DNA of 64,000 nt from Proteiniphilum propionicum (GCF_022267555.1 NZ_CP073586.1:992001-1056000); one strand, 5' to 3'; positions 54,223 through 64,000 are shown, counted from the first letter of the stretch. Notes: a model not told the origin generated them from the sequence alone. Made by a program: numbers and translations.

Positions 54223-56247
54223 ATGATTGATCACATAACAATAGGTCGTATTCAGGACGCCGCACAAATTGTGGAGGTGGTGTCCGACTTTGTTACGCTT
54301 CGCCGCCGGGGTGTAAATTATGTGGGGTTATGCCCTTTTCATGACGACCGTACTCCTTCGTTTTACGTCTCTCCATCAAAGAATATTTGCAAATGCTTTG
54401 CCTGCGGAGAGGGTGGGTCTCCCATACATTTCGTGATGAAGCATGAGCAGCTTTCATATTATGAATCTCTGAAATACCTTGCCCGCAAATACAATATTGA
54501 AGTTGTTGAAAAAGAGTTTACCGATGAGGAAAAACAGGCTCAGAGCGATCGAGAGAGCATGTTTATCCTTAACGAGTATGCACGGGACTATTTTGTGAAG
54601 ATACTTCACACTCACCCTGAGGGAAAAGCTGTAGGATTGACTTATTTTCGTGAACGGGGTTTCAGGGACGATATCATAAGAAAATTTCAACTGGGATACA
54701 GCCTCGAACAACGCGATGCCTTTTCTGCAGAAGCGCAAAAAAATGGGTATAAACGCGACTACCTGCTGAAGACTGGCTTGTCTGCAGGAGGAGAGTATAA
54801 CCGGCCACTTGTTGACCGTTTTCGCGGCAGAGTACTTTTTCCCGTCCATACTCTCTCGGGCAAAGTGGTGGCTTTTGGGGGACGTATTCTTAAAAAGGTA
54901 GAGAATACAGGTAAGTACGTTAACTCTCCCGAGAGTGAAATATATTCCAAAAGCAATGAACTGTACGGAATCTATTTCGCAAAGAGCGCTATTGTTAAGC
55001 AGGACAAATGTTTTCTTGTTGAAGGGTATACTGATGTTATCTCAATGCATCAGGCAGGTATTGAGAATGTTGTGGCATCGTCGGGGACAGCTCTCACTCA
55101 CGGCCAGATTCGTATGATCCATCGTTTTTCAGAGAATATCACCCTGCTTTACGACGGTGATGCGGCGGGAATAAAAGCTGCATTGAGGGGAATCGACCTG
55201 TTGCTTGAAGATGATATGAATGTAAAGGTGGTGCTGCTTCCTGAAGGAGAAGACCCCGACTCGTTTGCGAAAAAACAGAACGCAGAGGATTTTAACCGGT
55301 ATATCGCAGATAATGAGGTTGATTTTATAAGGTTTAAAACGCAGCTCCTGCTGGAGGAGGTAGGTGATGATCCAATTAAACGTGCAGGGCTGATATCGAA
55401 TGTGGTAGAGAGCATAGCGCTGATACCCAATACAATCACACGTTCAGTGTATATACAGGACTGTTCGCAGTTGCTTGATATGCCTGAGCGGGTGCTCATT
55501 GGTGAGATAAATAAAATTCGCCGGCGCAACTACGAAAAAAAGAAGGAACAAAAAGATAAAGAGGCTTCCTATAGTGAAAAGCAGGAGATTGGTGTTGCAA
55601 CAAGAAGTGAAACCGGTTGGAAATTCTCTTCTGGAAATCCTTACGATAAGTATGAACTGGAAATTCTGCGTTACATAATTCGTTATGGGAATACGCCCAT
55701 ATACAAGAAATTTGAAAAGCATAAACGGAAAGAGGGTAAAGCCGTTATAGAAGAAGAGCTGTTGGTGGAGGTGGGGCCGGGTGTGACAGAGTTTGTGCTG
55801 TTTGACCTTGAACGAGATAAGATTGCGTTTTCAAATGATCTCTACAGGCAGGTTTTTGAGGAGGCAGTTGATCATCTTGAAGATGCAAGTTTCGATTCCG
55901 GACGATATTTCCTGTCGCATCCCGATCCTGAGATCAGCAAGCTGGCATCAGAACTGATGAGCGATCGTTATCATCTGAGCAAGATACATTCGAAGATACT
56001 TGGAGAGGAGGTTGGTGCCAGAGATTCGAGACTTAGTGAAGAGAATCAGCTTAACAGCTATGTACCTCGAGCTACCACCGAGCTTAAAAATGCCTATATC
56101 CTTCATAAAATAAAGGAGATAAGAGAGGAGATGAAAACAGGAGACCCGGATAAGAACCTTTCTCTTATTGTTGAATTGAAACAGTTGCAGGAGATAAAAA
56201 AAGTTCTCTCAAAAGAGTTGGGAGAGAGAATTATATTAAAATACTAA
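54223..56247 (+). CDS. dnaG: DNA primase DnaG
   Basis: 674 residues. The CHC2 zinc finger has Cys37, His40, Cys58 and Cys61 (LCPFHDDRTPSF, CKCFACGEGG). The RNA-polymerase domain follows with toprim motifs FLVEGYTDVISMHQ (~260) and LLYDGDAAGIKAA (~307). The C-terminal ~180 residues form the DnaB-binding helical region. It makes RNA primers at the fork. Complete. A TAATTTCG -7-like box lies just upstream. Confidence 0.97.
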   Translation: MIDHITIGRIQDAAQIVEVVSDFVTLRRRGVNYVGLCPFHDDRTPSFYVSPSKNICKCFACGEGGSPIHFVMKHEQLSYYESLKYLARKYNIEVVEKEFTDEEKQAQSDRESMFILNEYARDYFVKILHTHPEGKAVGLTYFRERGFRDDIIRKFQLGYSLEQRDAFSAEAQKNGYKRDYLLKTGLSAGGEYNRPLVDRFRGRVLFPVHTLSGKVVAFGGRILKKVENTGKYVNSPESEIYSKSNELYGIYFAKSAIVKQDKCFLVEGYTDVISMHQAGIENVVASSGTALTHGQIRMIHRFSENITLLYDGDAAGIKAALRGIDLLLEDDMNVKVVLLPEGEDPDSFAKKQNAEDFNRYIADNEVDFIRFKTQLLLEEVGDDPIKRAGLISNVVESIALIPNTITRSVYIQDCSQLLDMPERVLIGEINKIRRRNYEKKKEQKDKEASYSEKQEIGVATRSETGWKFSSGNPYDKYELEILRYIIRYGNTPIYKKFEKHKRKEGKAVIEEELLVEVGPGVTEFVLFDLERDKIAFSNDLYRQVFEEAVDHLEDASFDSGRYFLSHPDPEISKLASELMSDRYHLSKIHSKILGEEVGARDSRLSEENQLNSYVPRATTELKNAYILHKIKEIREEMKTGDPDKNLSLIVELKQLQEIKKVLSKELGERIILKY

Positions 56248-56410
56248 CTGCGTGTTAATAATTCGTTATTTTGCATGCTCCCATACAGACCTAAAAAGCT
56301 TTTGGCTTAACTTGCGATGTTACTCATCAACAACATTGAATGTTGATTAGTCATTGCTTTTTCGGTAATAAAAATTTAATTATCTGAATCAATAACTTAA
56401 ATTTGTACAT

Positions 56411-57355
56411 ATGTATTTAGAAACCACCGACGTAGTAAAACAGTACGCTAATCACCTGGCACTATATAGGGTGAGTATAGGGGTTCCCAGGGGGACAATA
56501 TTCGGCCTCCTGGGACCTAACGGGGCGGGAAAGACCACACTCATACGCATCATTACGCGCATCACCGCACCCGATAGCGGTGGGGTAATGATTGAAGGGC
56601 GCCCTTCGAGAAACGAAGATGTGTATAATATTGGCTACATGCCCGAAGAGAGGGGATTGTATAAAAAAATGAAGGTCGGTGAACAGGCTATGTATCTTGC
56701 CCGGCTGCGGGGATTATCGAAAAAGGATGCACACCGTGAACTGATGATATGGTTTAAACGGTTTGATATCATGAGCTGGTACAACCGCAAGGTGGAGGAG
56801 TTGTCGAAAGGTATGCAGCAGAAAGTGCAGTTTATCTCTACCGTTATTCATAACCCCGACCTGCTGATCTTCGATGAGCCCTTCAGCGGGTTTGACCCGG
56901 TAAACGCAGAAATTGTTAAAAACGAAATGCTTCGTTTGAAAGAAGAGGGGAAGACCATCATCCTTTCCACCCATAACATGGAGTCGGTGGAGGAGCTGTG
57001 TGATAATATAGCGCTCATCCACAAGTCTCAGGTGGTATTGCAGGGGAATGTGTTTGATGTTCGTAAAGCACATCGCCCCAATATTTTTCGTTTTCGCCTT
57101 TTCGGAAATCAATTTGACCTTGAGCATCCCTCGTTCACGTTGCTCTCAAAGGAACCTTACCATGAGTTCATCGATCTTCGGGTGAAAAAGTCTGACGATA
57201 TCAGCAGTAACGAGTTGGCAAGATTGATTTTCGATAGATACGAAGTGGTGAGTTACGACGAAGAGCTGCCCACCATGACTGATGTCTTTATAAAAACAGT
57301 TACACGTGACTCTAAACAGGCAGAAATAGAGCCAGTCTCGTTTAATCTCATTTAA
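56411..57355 (+). CDS. ABC transporter ATP-binding protein (NatA-like)
   Basis: 314 residues. Walker A GPNGAGKTTLI (~36), signature LSKGMQQKVQF (~136), Walker B LLIFDEPFSG (~155) and His switch STHNME (~190). A ~85-residue C-terminal extension (residues ~225-314) is typical of NatA-type and DUF4162-bearing exporters. It powers the permease gene that starts 11 bp downstream. Confidence 0.9.
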   Translation: MYLETTDVVKQYANHLALYRVSIGVPRGTIFGLLGPNGAGKTTLIRIITRITAPDSGGVMIEGRPSRNEDVYNIGYMPEERGLYKKMKVGEQAMYLARLRGLSKKDAHRELMIWFKRFDIMSWYNRKVEELSKGMQQKVQFISTVIHNPDLLIFDEPFSGFDPVNAEIVKNEMLRLKEEGKTIILSTHNMESVEELCDNIALIHKSQVVLQGNVFDVRKAHRPNIFRFRLFGNQFDLEHPSFTLLSKEPYHEFIDLRVKKSDDISSNELARLIFDRYEVVSYDEELPTMTDVFIKTVTRDSKQAEIEPVSFNLI

Positions 57356-57366
57356 TCTCATAAAAA

Positions 57367-58674
57367 ATGAATAAATCAGGATTAGTTATACAACGCGAAT
57401 ATATCACGAGGGTAAGAAAGAAATCATTCATTATCCTTACATTGCTCATGCCTTTGCTAATGATCGCTTTGTCGGTAGTTCCTTTATGGCTCTCCACCTT
57501 GAATGAAGGAGGGGTGAAGAGTATAGCGGTGATTGATAACACCGGCACTTATGCCCAACTGTTGAAATCTACCGGTAAATACCATTTTCATATTGTGGAA
57601 GAACAGGAACAGCAGGATACGGAGTCGAGATTGGGCAAGGATCTATTTGCCATTCTGCAGATTACTGGCGATTTGAATGAAAATCCGCGTGCTGTCTCCC
57701 TCACTTCAGACAAGCAGGCCCCGCAAGAGCTGCAATCAATTATCGAAAGCACTCTGAATGAGAAGGTAACCCAGCAAAAGCTTGATGAACTTTCATCGTC
57801 GAGCAATGTAGATGCTGAAGCTATTTCCCGGGTTCGTTCCATTATAGAGGATGGTCACAAAATATCTTTGAGAACCTTTCGTATGGGCGATGATGGAAAT
57901 GTTTCGGAGTCGTCTACCGAGCTTGCCACTATTATAGGGATGGTTTTTACCATACTAATATACATGTTTATCCTCATGTATGGCAATATGGTTATGCAGG
58001 CTGTGTTGGAAGAGAAAAAAAGCCGTATTGTGGAGGTGATGGTCTCTTCGGTAAAGCCTGTAAACCTGTTGATAGGGAAAATTATTGGGATTGGGCTGGT
58101 TGGAATTACCCAGTTGGTGATATGGGGTGTATTGCTGGGAGCTTTATTCAGTGGTATGTCTTTCCTTATCTCTTCTCCAGAGCAGGCGGCAGCCGTGTCG
58201 GCAAACATGGGAGATTTCAATATGGAGGGCGTAGTCAGTTCCATCCTTAGTGTCAATTGGTTTGAGATAGCGTTCTATTTTCTTCTTTTCTTTATTGGCG
58301 GATATGTTTTGTATGCTTCAATTTTTGCGATGTTTGCCTCTGCAGTCGACAGTGATGAGGATACCAGCCAATTTATGACGCCGGTAACGTTGCTAATAAT
58401 GTTTGCATTTTTTGCCGGATTTTACAGTGTGAGCAATCCCGACGGTCCTTTGGCATTCTGGACATCACTTATCCCATTTACTTCTCCTATAGTAATGATG
58501 GTGCGTATTCCATTCGGAATACCTTTATGGGAGAAGCTGCTGGCAGTTCTGCTGCTGTACGGTACATTTATACTTATTTCTGTTTTCGCAGCTAAAATTT
58601 ACAGGGTTGGTATTCTGATGTACGGGAAGAAACCCTCCATAAAAGAGATGTTGAAGTGGGTCAGGTACAAGTGA
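57367..58674 (+). CDS. ABC-2 type permease (NatB-like)
   Basis: 435 residues. One N-terminal TM segment (SFIILTLLMPLLMIALSVVPL, ~19-39), a ~155-residue extracytoplasmic domain, then five or six TM helices (from ~187) with FQGM-like segment replaced by TIIGMVFTILIYMFILMYGN. This is the ABC2_membrane_3 layout of Na+ or drug exporters. It pairs with the ATPase upstream. The substrate is unknown. Confidence 0.88.
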   Translation: MNKSGLVIQREYITRVRKKSFIILTLLMPLLMIALSVVPLWLSTLNEGGVKSIAVIDNTGTYAQLLKSTGKYHFHIVEEQEQQDTESRLGKDLFAILQITGDLNENPRAVSLTSDKQAPQELQSIIESTLNEKVTQQKLDELSSSSNVDAEAISRVRSIIEDGHKISLRTFRMGDDGNVSESSTELATIIGMVFTILIYMFILMYGNMVMQAVLEEKKSRIVEVMVSSVKPVNLLIGKIIGIGLVGITQLVIWGVLLGALFSGMSFLISSPEQAAAVSANMGDFNMEGVVSSILSVNWFEIAFYFLLFFIGGYVLYASIFAMFASAVDSDEDTSQFMTPVTLLIMFAFFAGFYSVSNPDGPLAFWTSLIPFTSPIVMMVRIPFGIPLWEKLLAVLLLYGTFILISVFAAKIYRVGILMYGKKPSIKEMLKWVRYK

Positions 58675-58847
58675 TAGTATATGATCTGCCGTATCAGAAA
58701 ACAGCTGTTAATATTGAATAGCCCGATCGCGATCGAGGCTGTTGGTAATACATGCAGTCGTCAGAGAACAACTGTTAATTAAACCTCGGCGCTTATTACG
58801 GTCTGTAAGAGGTGAAATGTTTATGTATATATTAAAGAACCTGAGAG

Positions 58848-60968
58848 ATGAAAACCCGGACTGAAATGAAATTATCTATGAAGCTGAAAATGTTTCTTTT
58901 ACTTTCTGCAATTGTAACAACACTTTCTGCACAAGAGAAACCTGTGCAGAAATGGCTTGATCAGAAATTCTCCATGTTTATCCATTTCGGCTTATACTCC
59001 GTTTACGGCGGTGTGTACGAAGGAAAACCGGTTACTCGCGGATATAGTGAACAGATCCAGTCGTTTGCCGGTATATTCAGCGACTGGTATGCAGACACCG
59101 CAAGTGAATTCAACCCGTTGAAATGGAATCCGGACAGTATTGTGGCACTGGCGAAAAAGGCGGGTATGCGATCTATTGTTTTAACATCCAAGCATCACGA
59201 CGGTTTTTGTATGTACCACTCGGAATATACTGATTTCAACATCGTTGATGCAACTCCTTATGGAAGAGATCTGATGAAGGAACTTGCAGAGGCATGCAAG
59301 AGGGGCGGGATAGATTTCGGGGTATATTTCTCGCTGATAGACTGGCATTTTCCACAGGCATATCCTATATCAAGTCATAATGCCGATCCTCTTACTCCTG
59401 AGCACTATCTTTTTAACCTGAAACAGGTGGAGGAGATCATGACCAATTACGGTGAAATTTCAGAGATCTGGTTTGACATGGGCTCTCTTACGCCACTGCA
59501 GAGCAAGGGCTTGTATGAGCTGGTAAACCGGTTGCAGCCTCATTGTATGATCAGTGGCAGGCTGGGGAACGACTTCGTGGATTTTGCCGTGATGGCTGAT
59601 AACGAATATCCTTCCTACAAGTTGGGGGTGCCGTGGCAGACCGCCGCTTCCGTCTTCCCCGAAACATGGGGCTATCGCTCGTGGCAGGTGCGGGGACAGG
59701 TTCAACCGAAAGTGGAAGAGAAGATTGCCAGCCTGATAAAGGTGATCAGCCGTGGCGGGAATTACCTGCTAAATATCGGCCCCAGAGGCGACGGATCGGT
59801 AGTGGAGTTTGAGCGTGATATGCTGCTCGGTATCGGTAAATGGGTAAAAGCGAATGCTGAAGCAATATATGGTACAAAGCCTAATCCTTTTCCACATTCA
59901 TTTGAGTGGGGAGATATAACTGCCGGAGAAAATTGTCTGTATGGATTTGTGCAAAGAGTGCCGTCATCTTCAAAAATTGAGATTTCAGGTTTCAGTGGAG
60001 TTGTAAGTGAAGTAAAACTATTGGCTTCAGGACAGACGTGTCTGTTTGTACAAAATGGCGGTCGTCTTGAAGTCGATTTGTCGCCCCTGCATAGCGAAGA
60101 ACTTTTCCCGGTAATTAAAATAACATTTGATGATGGCTTTGTTGTGATTCCTTCACCGGTTGCTAAAGGGGCAGTTTTGACATCTCAAAACAGTATGCAT
60201 CTTTTTGGGCATTCGAGCATTAACTATTATTCGGGTTATAAAAGCCTTATCGGTTATGATTGGGCTGTTCGCTCCCGCAGGAGTGTTGTCTCACCAGATA
60301 TTATATTTACCGAAAGTGAGATTGGACGAACGATTGAGCTGGAGATCGATGGTCAGAGGCAGCAGGTAACGCTTCAGCCTTCAGCATCTGAAAAGGTGAG
60401 ACTGCTCAAAAATTCTGTGAAATGGGGCAATTTATACCGGAAGCCAGGACGTGGCGTTTTTGGAAATATTGAAGTGGAGGGTATGGTAACCATTGATGTG
60501 GGCTTTGCAGATAACGGATGGAAAATGGTGAGAGATTTTCGTTACGGGGAACAAATATCAGAAAAGATCAAGCCTCGTGAAAGTATCCTTTTTCTGCAGG
60601 AAATTGAATCGTCGTGCCTTCAGACTCTGGCTGTTAGGGTTGGCTGCGGGAATGCAGTTTATATTCTGCTCAATGGTGAGTATGTAACTGCACATTTTTC
60701 TCCCACAAGACTAACATCGCAGGAAGAGATTGTTCTTCTGCCACTGAAAAAAGGAAATAACCAGCTTGTTATAAAATTTTACAACGGATTTGATAAAATG
60801 TTTTCCTATAACATCACTCCTTTGGAAGAGTGGATAGTATATACACAGAAGCTTTTGCCCCACACATTGCAAAAAAGAGATTTTCATAGTGTTTCACTCC
60901 GTTCTGCAGATGCGGCATCAAATGTTTCCCCGCTTCGGCTGAATAATGTGACAATCAATTTACGATAG
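58848..60968 (+). CDS. Alpha-L-fucosidase, GH29
   Basis: 706 residues. Signal peptide after MKLSMKLKMFLLLSAIVTT, cut near LSA-QEK. The GH29 core has FSMFIHFGLYSVYGGVYEG, SKHHDGFCMYHSEYTDFNI (~125), EIWFDMGSLTP with the nucleophile Asp (~209) and GGNYLLNIGPRGDG (~303). A C-terminal ~350-residue part has lectin-like beta domains. It cleaves alpha-fucose from glycans in the periplasm or at the surface. No SusCD pair is nearby. Start at 58848, 58866 or 58875 is open. Confidence 0.92.
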   Translation: MKTRTEMKLSMKLKMFLLLSAIVTTLSAQEKPVQKWLDQKFSMFIHFGLYSVYGGVYEGKPVTRGYSEQIQSFAGIFSDWYADTASEFNPLKWNPDSIVALAKKAGMRSIVLTSKHHDGFCMYHSEYTDFNIVDATPYGRDLMKELAEACKRGGIDFGVYFSLIDWHFPQAYPISSHNADPLTPEHYLFNLKQVEEIMTNYGEISEIWFDMGSLTPLQSKGLYELVNRLQPHCMISGRLGNDFVDFAVMADNEYPSYKLGVPWQTAASVFPETWGYRSWQVRGQVQPKVEEKIASLIKVISRGGNYLLNIGPRGDGSVVEFERDMLLGIGKWVKANAEAIYGTKPNPFPHSFEWGDITAGENCLYGFVQRVPSSSKIEISGFSGVVSEVKLLASGQTCLFVQNGGRLEVDLSPLHSEELFPVIKITFDDGFVVIPSPVAKGAVLTSQNSMHLFGHSSINYYSGYKSLIGYDWAVRSRRSVVSPDIIFTESEIGRTIELEIDGQRQQVTLQPSASEKVRLLKNSVKWGNLYRKPGRGVFGNIEVEGMVTIDVGFADNGWKMVRDFRYGEQISEKIKPRESILFLQEIESSCLQTLAVRVGCGNAVYILLNGEYVTAHFSPTRLTSQEEIVLLPLKKGNNQLVIKFYNGFDKMFSYNITPLEEWIVYTQKLLPHTLQKRDFHSVSLRSADAASNVSPLRLNNVTINLR

Positions 60969-61074
60969 GCATTTATTCCCGCTTTTTTCCCCGAGCGGCA
61001 TTGATAATATTTTAGTGGTTTTTAATCAAAATGAATGAAAAGAGAAATTGGGTAAATTTTATTAATTCAGGGCA

Positions 61075-62064
61075 ATGATGAAGATAGGTAATACTGAGTT
61101 TCCTGAAAATCCCGTTCTCCTTGCTCCTATGGAGGATGTGACCGATATTGGATTCCGGATGCTGTGCAAAGAGTTCGGTGCAGATATGGTTTATACCGAG
61201 TTTATTTCTAGCGATGCCTTGATACGCGATGTTAAGAAGACAAAACGGAAGATCCTCTTCAGTCAGGAGGAACGCCCTATTGGCATACAGATCTACGGCA
61301 ACGATCCTGCAGCCATGGTTGAAGCAGCCAGAATCTGTGAAGAGGTGGATCCCGACCTGATTGATATCAATTTTGGCTGTCCTGTCAGAAAGATTGCCGG
61401 TAAAGGAGCCGGCTCGGGGATGATGCGTACCCCCGAGGTGATGCTGGAGATCACCGAAAAGGTAGTCAAGGCTGTGACGAAGCCGGTAACAGTGAAGACT
61501 CGGCTGGGATGGGATGGCGATTCAAAAATTATTGTGTCGCTTGCAGAGCAGCTTCAGGATTGTGGTATCGCTGCACTCACTATTCATGGGCGCACCCGTG
61601 CACAGATGTACAGGGGGGAGGCCGATTGGACTTTAATTGGTGAAGTTAAAAACAATCCCCGTATGCGTATTCCTATTATCGGGAATGGCGATGTCACCTC
61701 ACCTGAGATTGCGCTTCAGCGGTTTGGGGAGACCGGTGTTGATGCGGTGATGATCGGTCGTGGCAGCATTGGTGCCCCGTGGTTATTTCGGGATGTAAAA
61801 CACTTTTTGCAGACCGGAGAGCATCTGCCCCGGGAATCGTTCCTCTGGTATCTCAATGTGTTGAAACGGCAGGTAAGGGAGAGTGTGGAGCGACTCGACG
61901 AAATTCGCGGTATCCTCCATATGCGGCGTCACCTGGCGGCCACTCCTCTCTTTAAAGGAATCCCCGATTTCAAAGCCACCCGCATTGCTATGTTACGTGC
62001 CAATACCCTTGGGGAGTTATTCACCATCATGGATGATATCCCGGAGAAGTTTGGATTAGAATAA
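61075..62064 (+). CDS. dusB: tRNA-dihydrouridine synthase DusB
   Basis: 329 residues, TIM barrel with FMN. N-terminal ENPVLLAPMEDVTDIGFR, catalytic Cys in DINFGCPVRKIAGKGAG (~102), TVHTRLGW-like VKTRLGWDGD (~141), IHGRTRAQMYRGEADW (~168) and MIGRGSIGAPW (~226). It reduces uridines in the D-loop of tRNAs. The second Met (61078) could also be the start. Its TAA is followed directly by the MITE-like element. Confidence 0.95.
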   Translation: MMKIGNTEFPENPVLLAPMEDVTDIGFRMLCKEFGADMVYTEFISSDALIRDVKKTKRKILFSQEERPIGIQIYGNDPAAMVEAARICEEVDPDLIDINFGCPVRKIAGKGAGSGMMRTPEVMLEITEKVVKAVTKPVTVKTRLGWDGDSKIIVSLAEQLQDCGIAALTIHGRTRAQMYRGEADWTLIGEVKNNPRMRIPIIGNGDVTSPEIALQRFGETGVDAVMIGRGSIGAPWLFRDVKHFLQTGEHLPRESFLWYLNVLKRQVRESVERLDEIRGILHMRRHLAATPLFKGIPDFKATRIAMLRANTLGELFTIMDDIPEKFGLE

Positions 62065-62176
62065 TGAGTCCCCTCAGATAAGTCTTTTTTGCTGAAAATC
62101 CCATAAAAAACGCCATCGATTTTCAGCGAGTTGCGACCTCCTGAAATCGGGTTTTGGGGTTTGCGGAACAGACTCA
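62065..62176 (-). repeat. MITE-like palindromic element, copy 2
   Basis: 112 bp, inverted relative to 48917-49027. Ends TGAGTCCCCTCAGATAAG and (reverse) TGAGTCTGTTCCGCAAA; inner stem GCTGAAAATC/GATTTTCAGC. ATAA on both sides. Shares ACTTATC and AAAACCC blocks with copy 1. Confidence 0.75.
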
Positions 62177-62192
62177 ATAATATAAGTAGAAA

Positions 62193-62228
62193 GGAAGAGG
62201 GTGTCAAAAAGTTTTGACACCCTCTTCC
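62193..62228. terminator. Bidirectional terminator between dusB and the S41 gene
   Basis: GGAAGAGGGTGTCAAAA and TTTTGACACCCTCTTCC flank AG: a 17-bp perfect stem. Confidence 0.9.
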
Positions 62229-62249
62229 AGGTATTTCAACCAGAATGGG

Positions 62250-63959
62250 TTATTTCTTTATAGTGCTTTTGATAATATCTCCACGGACGTCATCGTACAT
62301 TTCGAAACTGAGCTTGTTCTGTCTTAATTTGATTGAAGCCTTTTCATCTATCTGTGAAGAACGGAATTGAGTATTGATGACAGATGTTGCACGTGTGAAT
62401 AGAGTCTGTCCTGTAATAAGCGACAACGCTTTCCCAAGAAGTGGGTCGTTCGTATTTCCAAAATCCACTAAATAAAGATCTTTGAATTCATCCACTTCAT
62501 AATTGGGAAGGAATCCTGATGTAAAGTCAGATTGTCCCAGACTATTGGCATATCTTACAATAATGGGTTGCATGCCCCATTTGTTTTTAGAATCATTTTC
62601 CTCGTATATACTTATTGATCCAACGTTCTTCCCATATGTGGTTTCTCCAATAAGAACCACATCCATGTATGGTTTTAATCCGTTAATGATGAACTCACTT
62701 GCTGAGGCAGTCCAGCCGCTTGTAAGAACATAAAGACGTGGCAGGTTCAAAGATGGTATTGGAATTTTTGTGCCTTCAATCATATCAATAAAATAATCTT
62801 TATTGTAATTGGCACCATATTCCTTAAGAAGTGAATTATGTACTATTGAATTATATTGTGAGGTTGTGAGCACATTACTGGTAGATCTGTCTTTCACTAA
62901 AGCACTTGCCAGCGCAATGGCCGAAGATACTGCTCCCCCGCTGTTATAACGAAGATCGAGCACCATCTCGTCAATACCTTGCGATTGCAGGTTTTGTAAT
63001 CTGTTCATCAGAAGTTTATCATAGTCGTTGCTTTTATCACCTTTGTCACGGGCAAAGAAATTGTAAACCAGATAGCCGATTTTTTGATCCCCGATAGTAT
63101 ATACGCTGTCCCTATATACCGGATTTTCCGCAAAGTTTCTATGCATAAGGATGTTCACATCGCCACTATTTGTTAATATATATTCCGGATAACCTTCATC
63201 TTCTGGGCCCACTGAACTATCAAGTTTCCAGTCCGCCATTGTCAGCTTCTTGCTGCCTGTGCCGCCAAAGAGGTCACGATAATTGCCAGGAGTGATATTC
63301 TGGTCGTTTATCTTCGTCACAAAGCGGCCCCTGTCAATCTTTTTTGCTTCGGCGTCAGTACCATGCTTGGGATAAAGAACTAATGCATAATAATGTGTTT
63401 TTGCCTGATCTGCCCAGACAAAAATATATTCAAATCCAATCTCGTCTGAACTCACACCACTAAGGTTTCCCAACAACTCCTTGTAATCTTCCTGAATCCA
63501 TGAAAAGCGATCTCCATAAGGATTTGAAGTAGCATTGTATTTGTAAAGGATGGAGTTAAAGAAATCTTTAGGATAAAGGATGTAATTGGGATTTTTGGAT
63601 AGTTTGTCGTTCCACAAATAATAAACCGACATATTTTCGTAGATCCATTTATTTACATATTTATAATTTGAGATAACGTCGGATGTTGTAATAATGGCTT
63701 CCCCTGACGTATCTGCATTAAGTGTGTAAACAACTGTTCCATCGTCTAATGTGGCGCTTGCACTTGGAGGGGATACTGAGTTGTCGATCACAGCACTTAC
63801 GCTCTTTTTGTACCCGCTGTTGTACTCTAAAGTGAAAGACTTGGTTGTTGCATTGTATGTTGCTGTCTCAAGATCTCCTTTATTGGTTGAAGGATCTTCT
63901 TTTTCGCATGATAAGTTAAATATAAGTACAAGATAGAGAAAAAACAATATTCTTTTCAT
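62250..63959 (-). CDS. S41-family carboxy-terminal protease lipoprotein
   Basis: 569 residues. Lipoprotein signal (MKRILFFLYLVLIFNLSC, Cys ~18). PDZ-like part (~160-245), then the S41 core: VLDLRYNSGGAVSSA (~340), catalytic Ser in SGWTASASEF (~418) and Lys in GETTYGKNVGS (~441). Tsp/CtpA relatives cut proteins from their C-termini in the periplasm or at the surface. The start at 63959 gives a clean lipobox. It ends against the terminator at 62193-62228. Confidence 0.9.
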   Translation of the reverse strand: MKRILFFLYLVLIFNLSCEKEDPSTNKGDLETATYNATTKSFTLEYNSGYKKSVSAVIDNSVSPPSASATLDDGTVVYTLNADTSGEAIITTSDVISNYKYVNKWIYENMSVYYLWNDKLSKNPNYILYPKDFFNSILYKYNATSNPYGDRFSWIQEDYKELLGNLSGVSSDEIGFEYIFVWADQAKTHYYALVLYPKHGTDAEAKKIDRGRFVTKINDQNITPGNYRDLFGGTGSKKLTMADWKLDSSVGPEDEGYPEYILTNSGDVNILMHRNFAENPVYRDSVYTIGDQKIGYLVYNFFARDKGDKSNDYDKLLMNRLQNLQSQGIDEMVLDLRYNSGGAVSSAIALASALVKDRSTSNVLTTSQYNSIVHNSLLKEYGANYNKDYFIDMIEGTKIPIPSLNLPRLYVLTSGWTASASEFIINGLKPYMDVVLIGETTYGKNVGSISIYEENDSKNKWGMQPIIVRYANSLGQSDFTSGFLPNYEVDEFKDLYLVDFGNTNDPLLGKALSLITGQTLFTRATSVINTQFRSSQIDEKASIKLRQNKLSFEMYDDVRGDIIKSTIKK

Positions 63960-64000
63960 ATGATCCGTTGATTTCTAATGGATATAACTGTTTTCAATTG

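Overview
The window looks like a Bacteroidales chromosome, probably near Dysgonomonadaceae/Porphyromonadaceae. Signs are the -7 boxes of the form TAnnTTTG, Bacteroidetes-type tyrosine recombinases, lipoproteins with short lipoboxes, DUF6266, DUF4468 and DUF6371 proteins, a GH29 fucosidase and moderate to low GC. The genus is an inference. The left 46.5 kb is accessory DNA stacked at the 3' end of a tRNA-Arg(UCU) gene. The right 17.5 kb is mostly chromosomal core.

Island 1 (1-9552; its left end lies outside the window) has a 3' piece of umuD, umuC, a 2-kb stretch without genes that is full of nested inverted repeats, an orphan hypothetical gene, a DUF6266 protein, a compact lysis cassette (holin-like, GH19-type endolysin, single-protein spanin), a small membrane-protein pair and a tyrosine recombinase. 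It ends at a 45-bp copy of the tRNA-Arg 3' end (9508-9552) with its own terminator.

Island 2 (9553-17670) is a complete 8.1-kb element between two 45-bp att copies. It encodes a related integrase, an excisionase-like HTH protein, a winged-helix-like protein, a RepA/RecA-like ATPase and a zinc-finger/toprim primase. It has iteron-like repeats but no visible relaxase or structural genes, so it resembles a phage satellite or a small replicating integrative element.

Island 3 (17671-46543) is a mosaic ending at a 21-bp degenerate att remnant. It holds three copies of one IS3-family element, two inverted copies of another, two IS66 elements (one split by an IS30-family element, one by an IS3) and broken cargo: an HsdS/methylase tail, a MobV-like relaxase tail and a gene II/X-type replication protein lacking its start. 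It also holds a large RecQ-like helicase frameshifted at an A10 tract and split by an IS, and a complete type I restriction-modification operon (hsdM-rhuM-hsdS-hsdR plus a 66-aa protein). Several transposase genes and the helicase differ by single bases, mostly in short homopolymers; this is either decay or sequencing error.

The right part has an FKBP-type lipoprotein just inside the att remnant, then a Fic protein with an array of inverted operator-like sites. It continues with an IS remnant, a hipA pseudogene, a VWA protein with an unknown partner, an SRAP (HMCES/YedK) protein, a CYTH protein, ilvE, dnaG, a NatAB-like ABC exporter, a GH29 alpha-L-fucosidase, dusB and an S41 lipoprotein protease. 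Two copies of a ~111-bp MITE-like palindromic element sit directly after the stop codons of hipA and dusB, in opposite orientation.

The most promising undescribed items are the covarying bulged-hairpin elements at 2631-2712 and 4335-4447 inside the structured zone, the stand-alone lysis cassette with DUF6266, the 8.1-kb satellite-like element, the MITE family and the Fic operator array.
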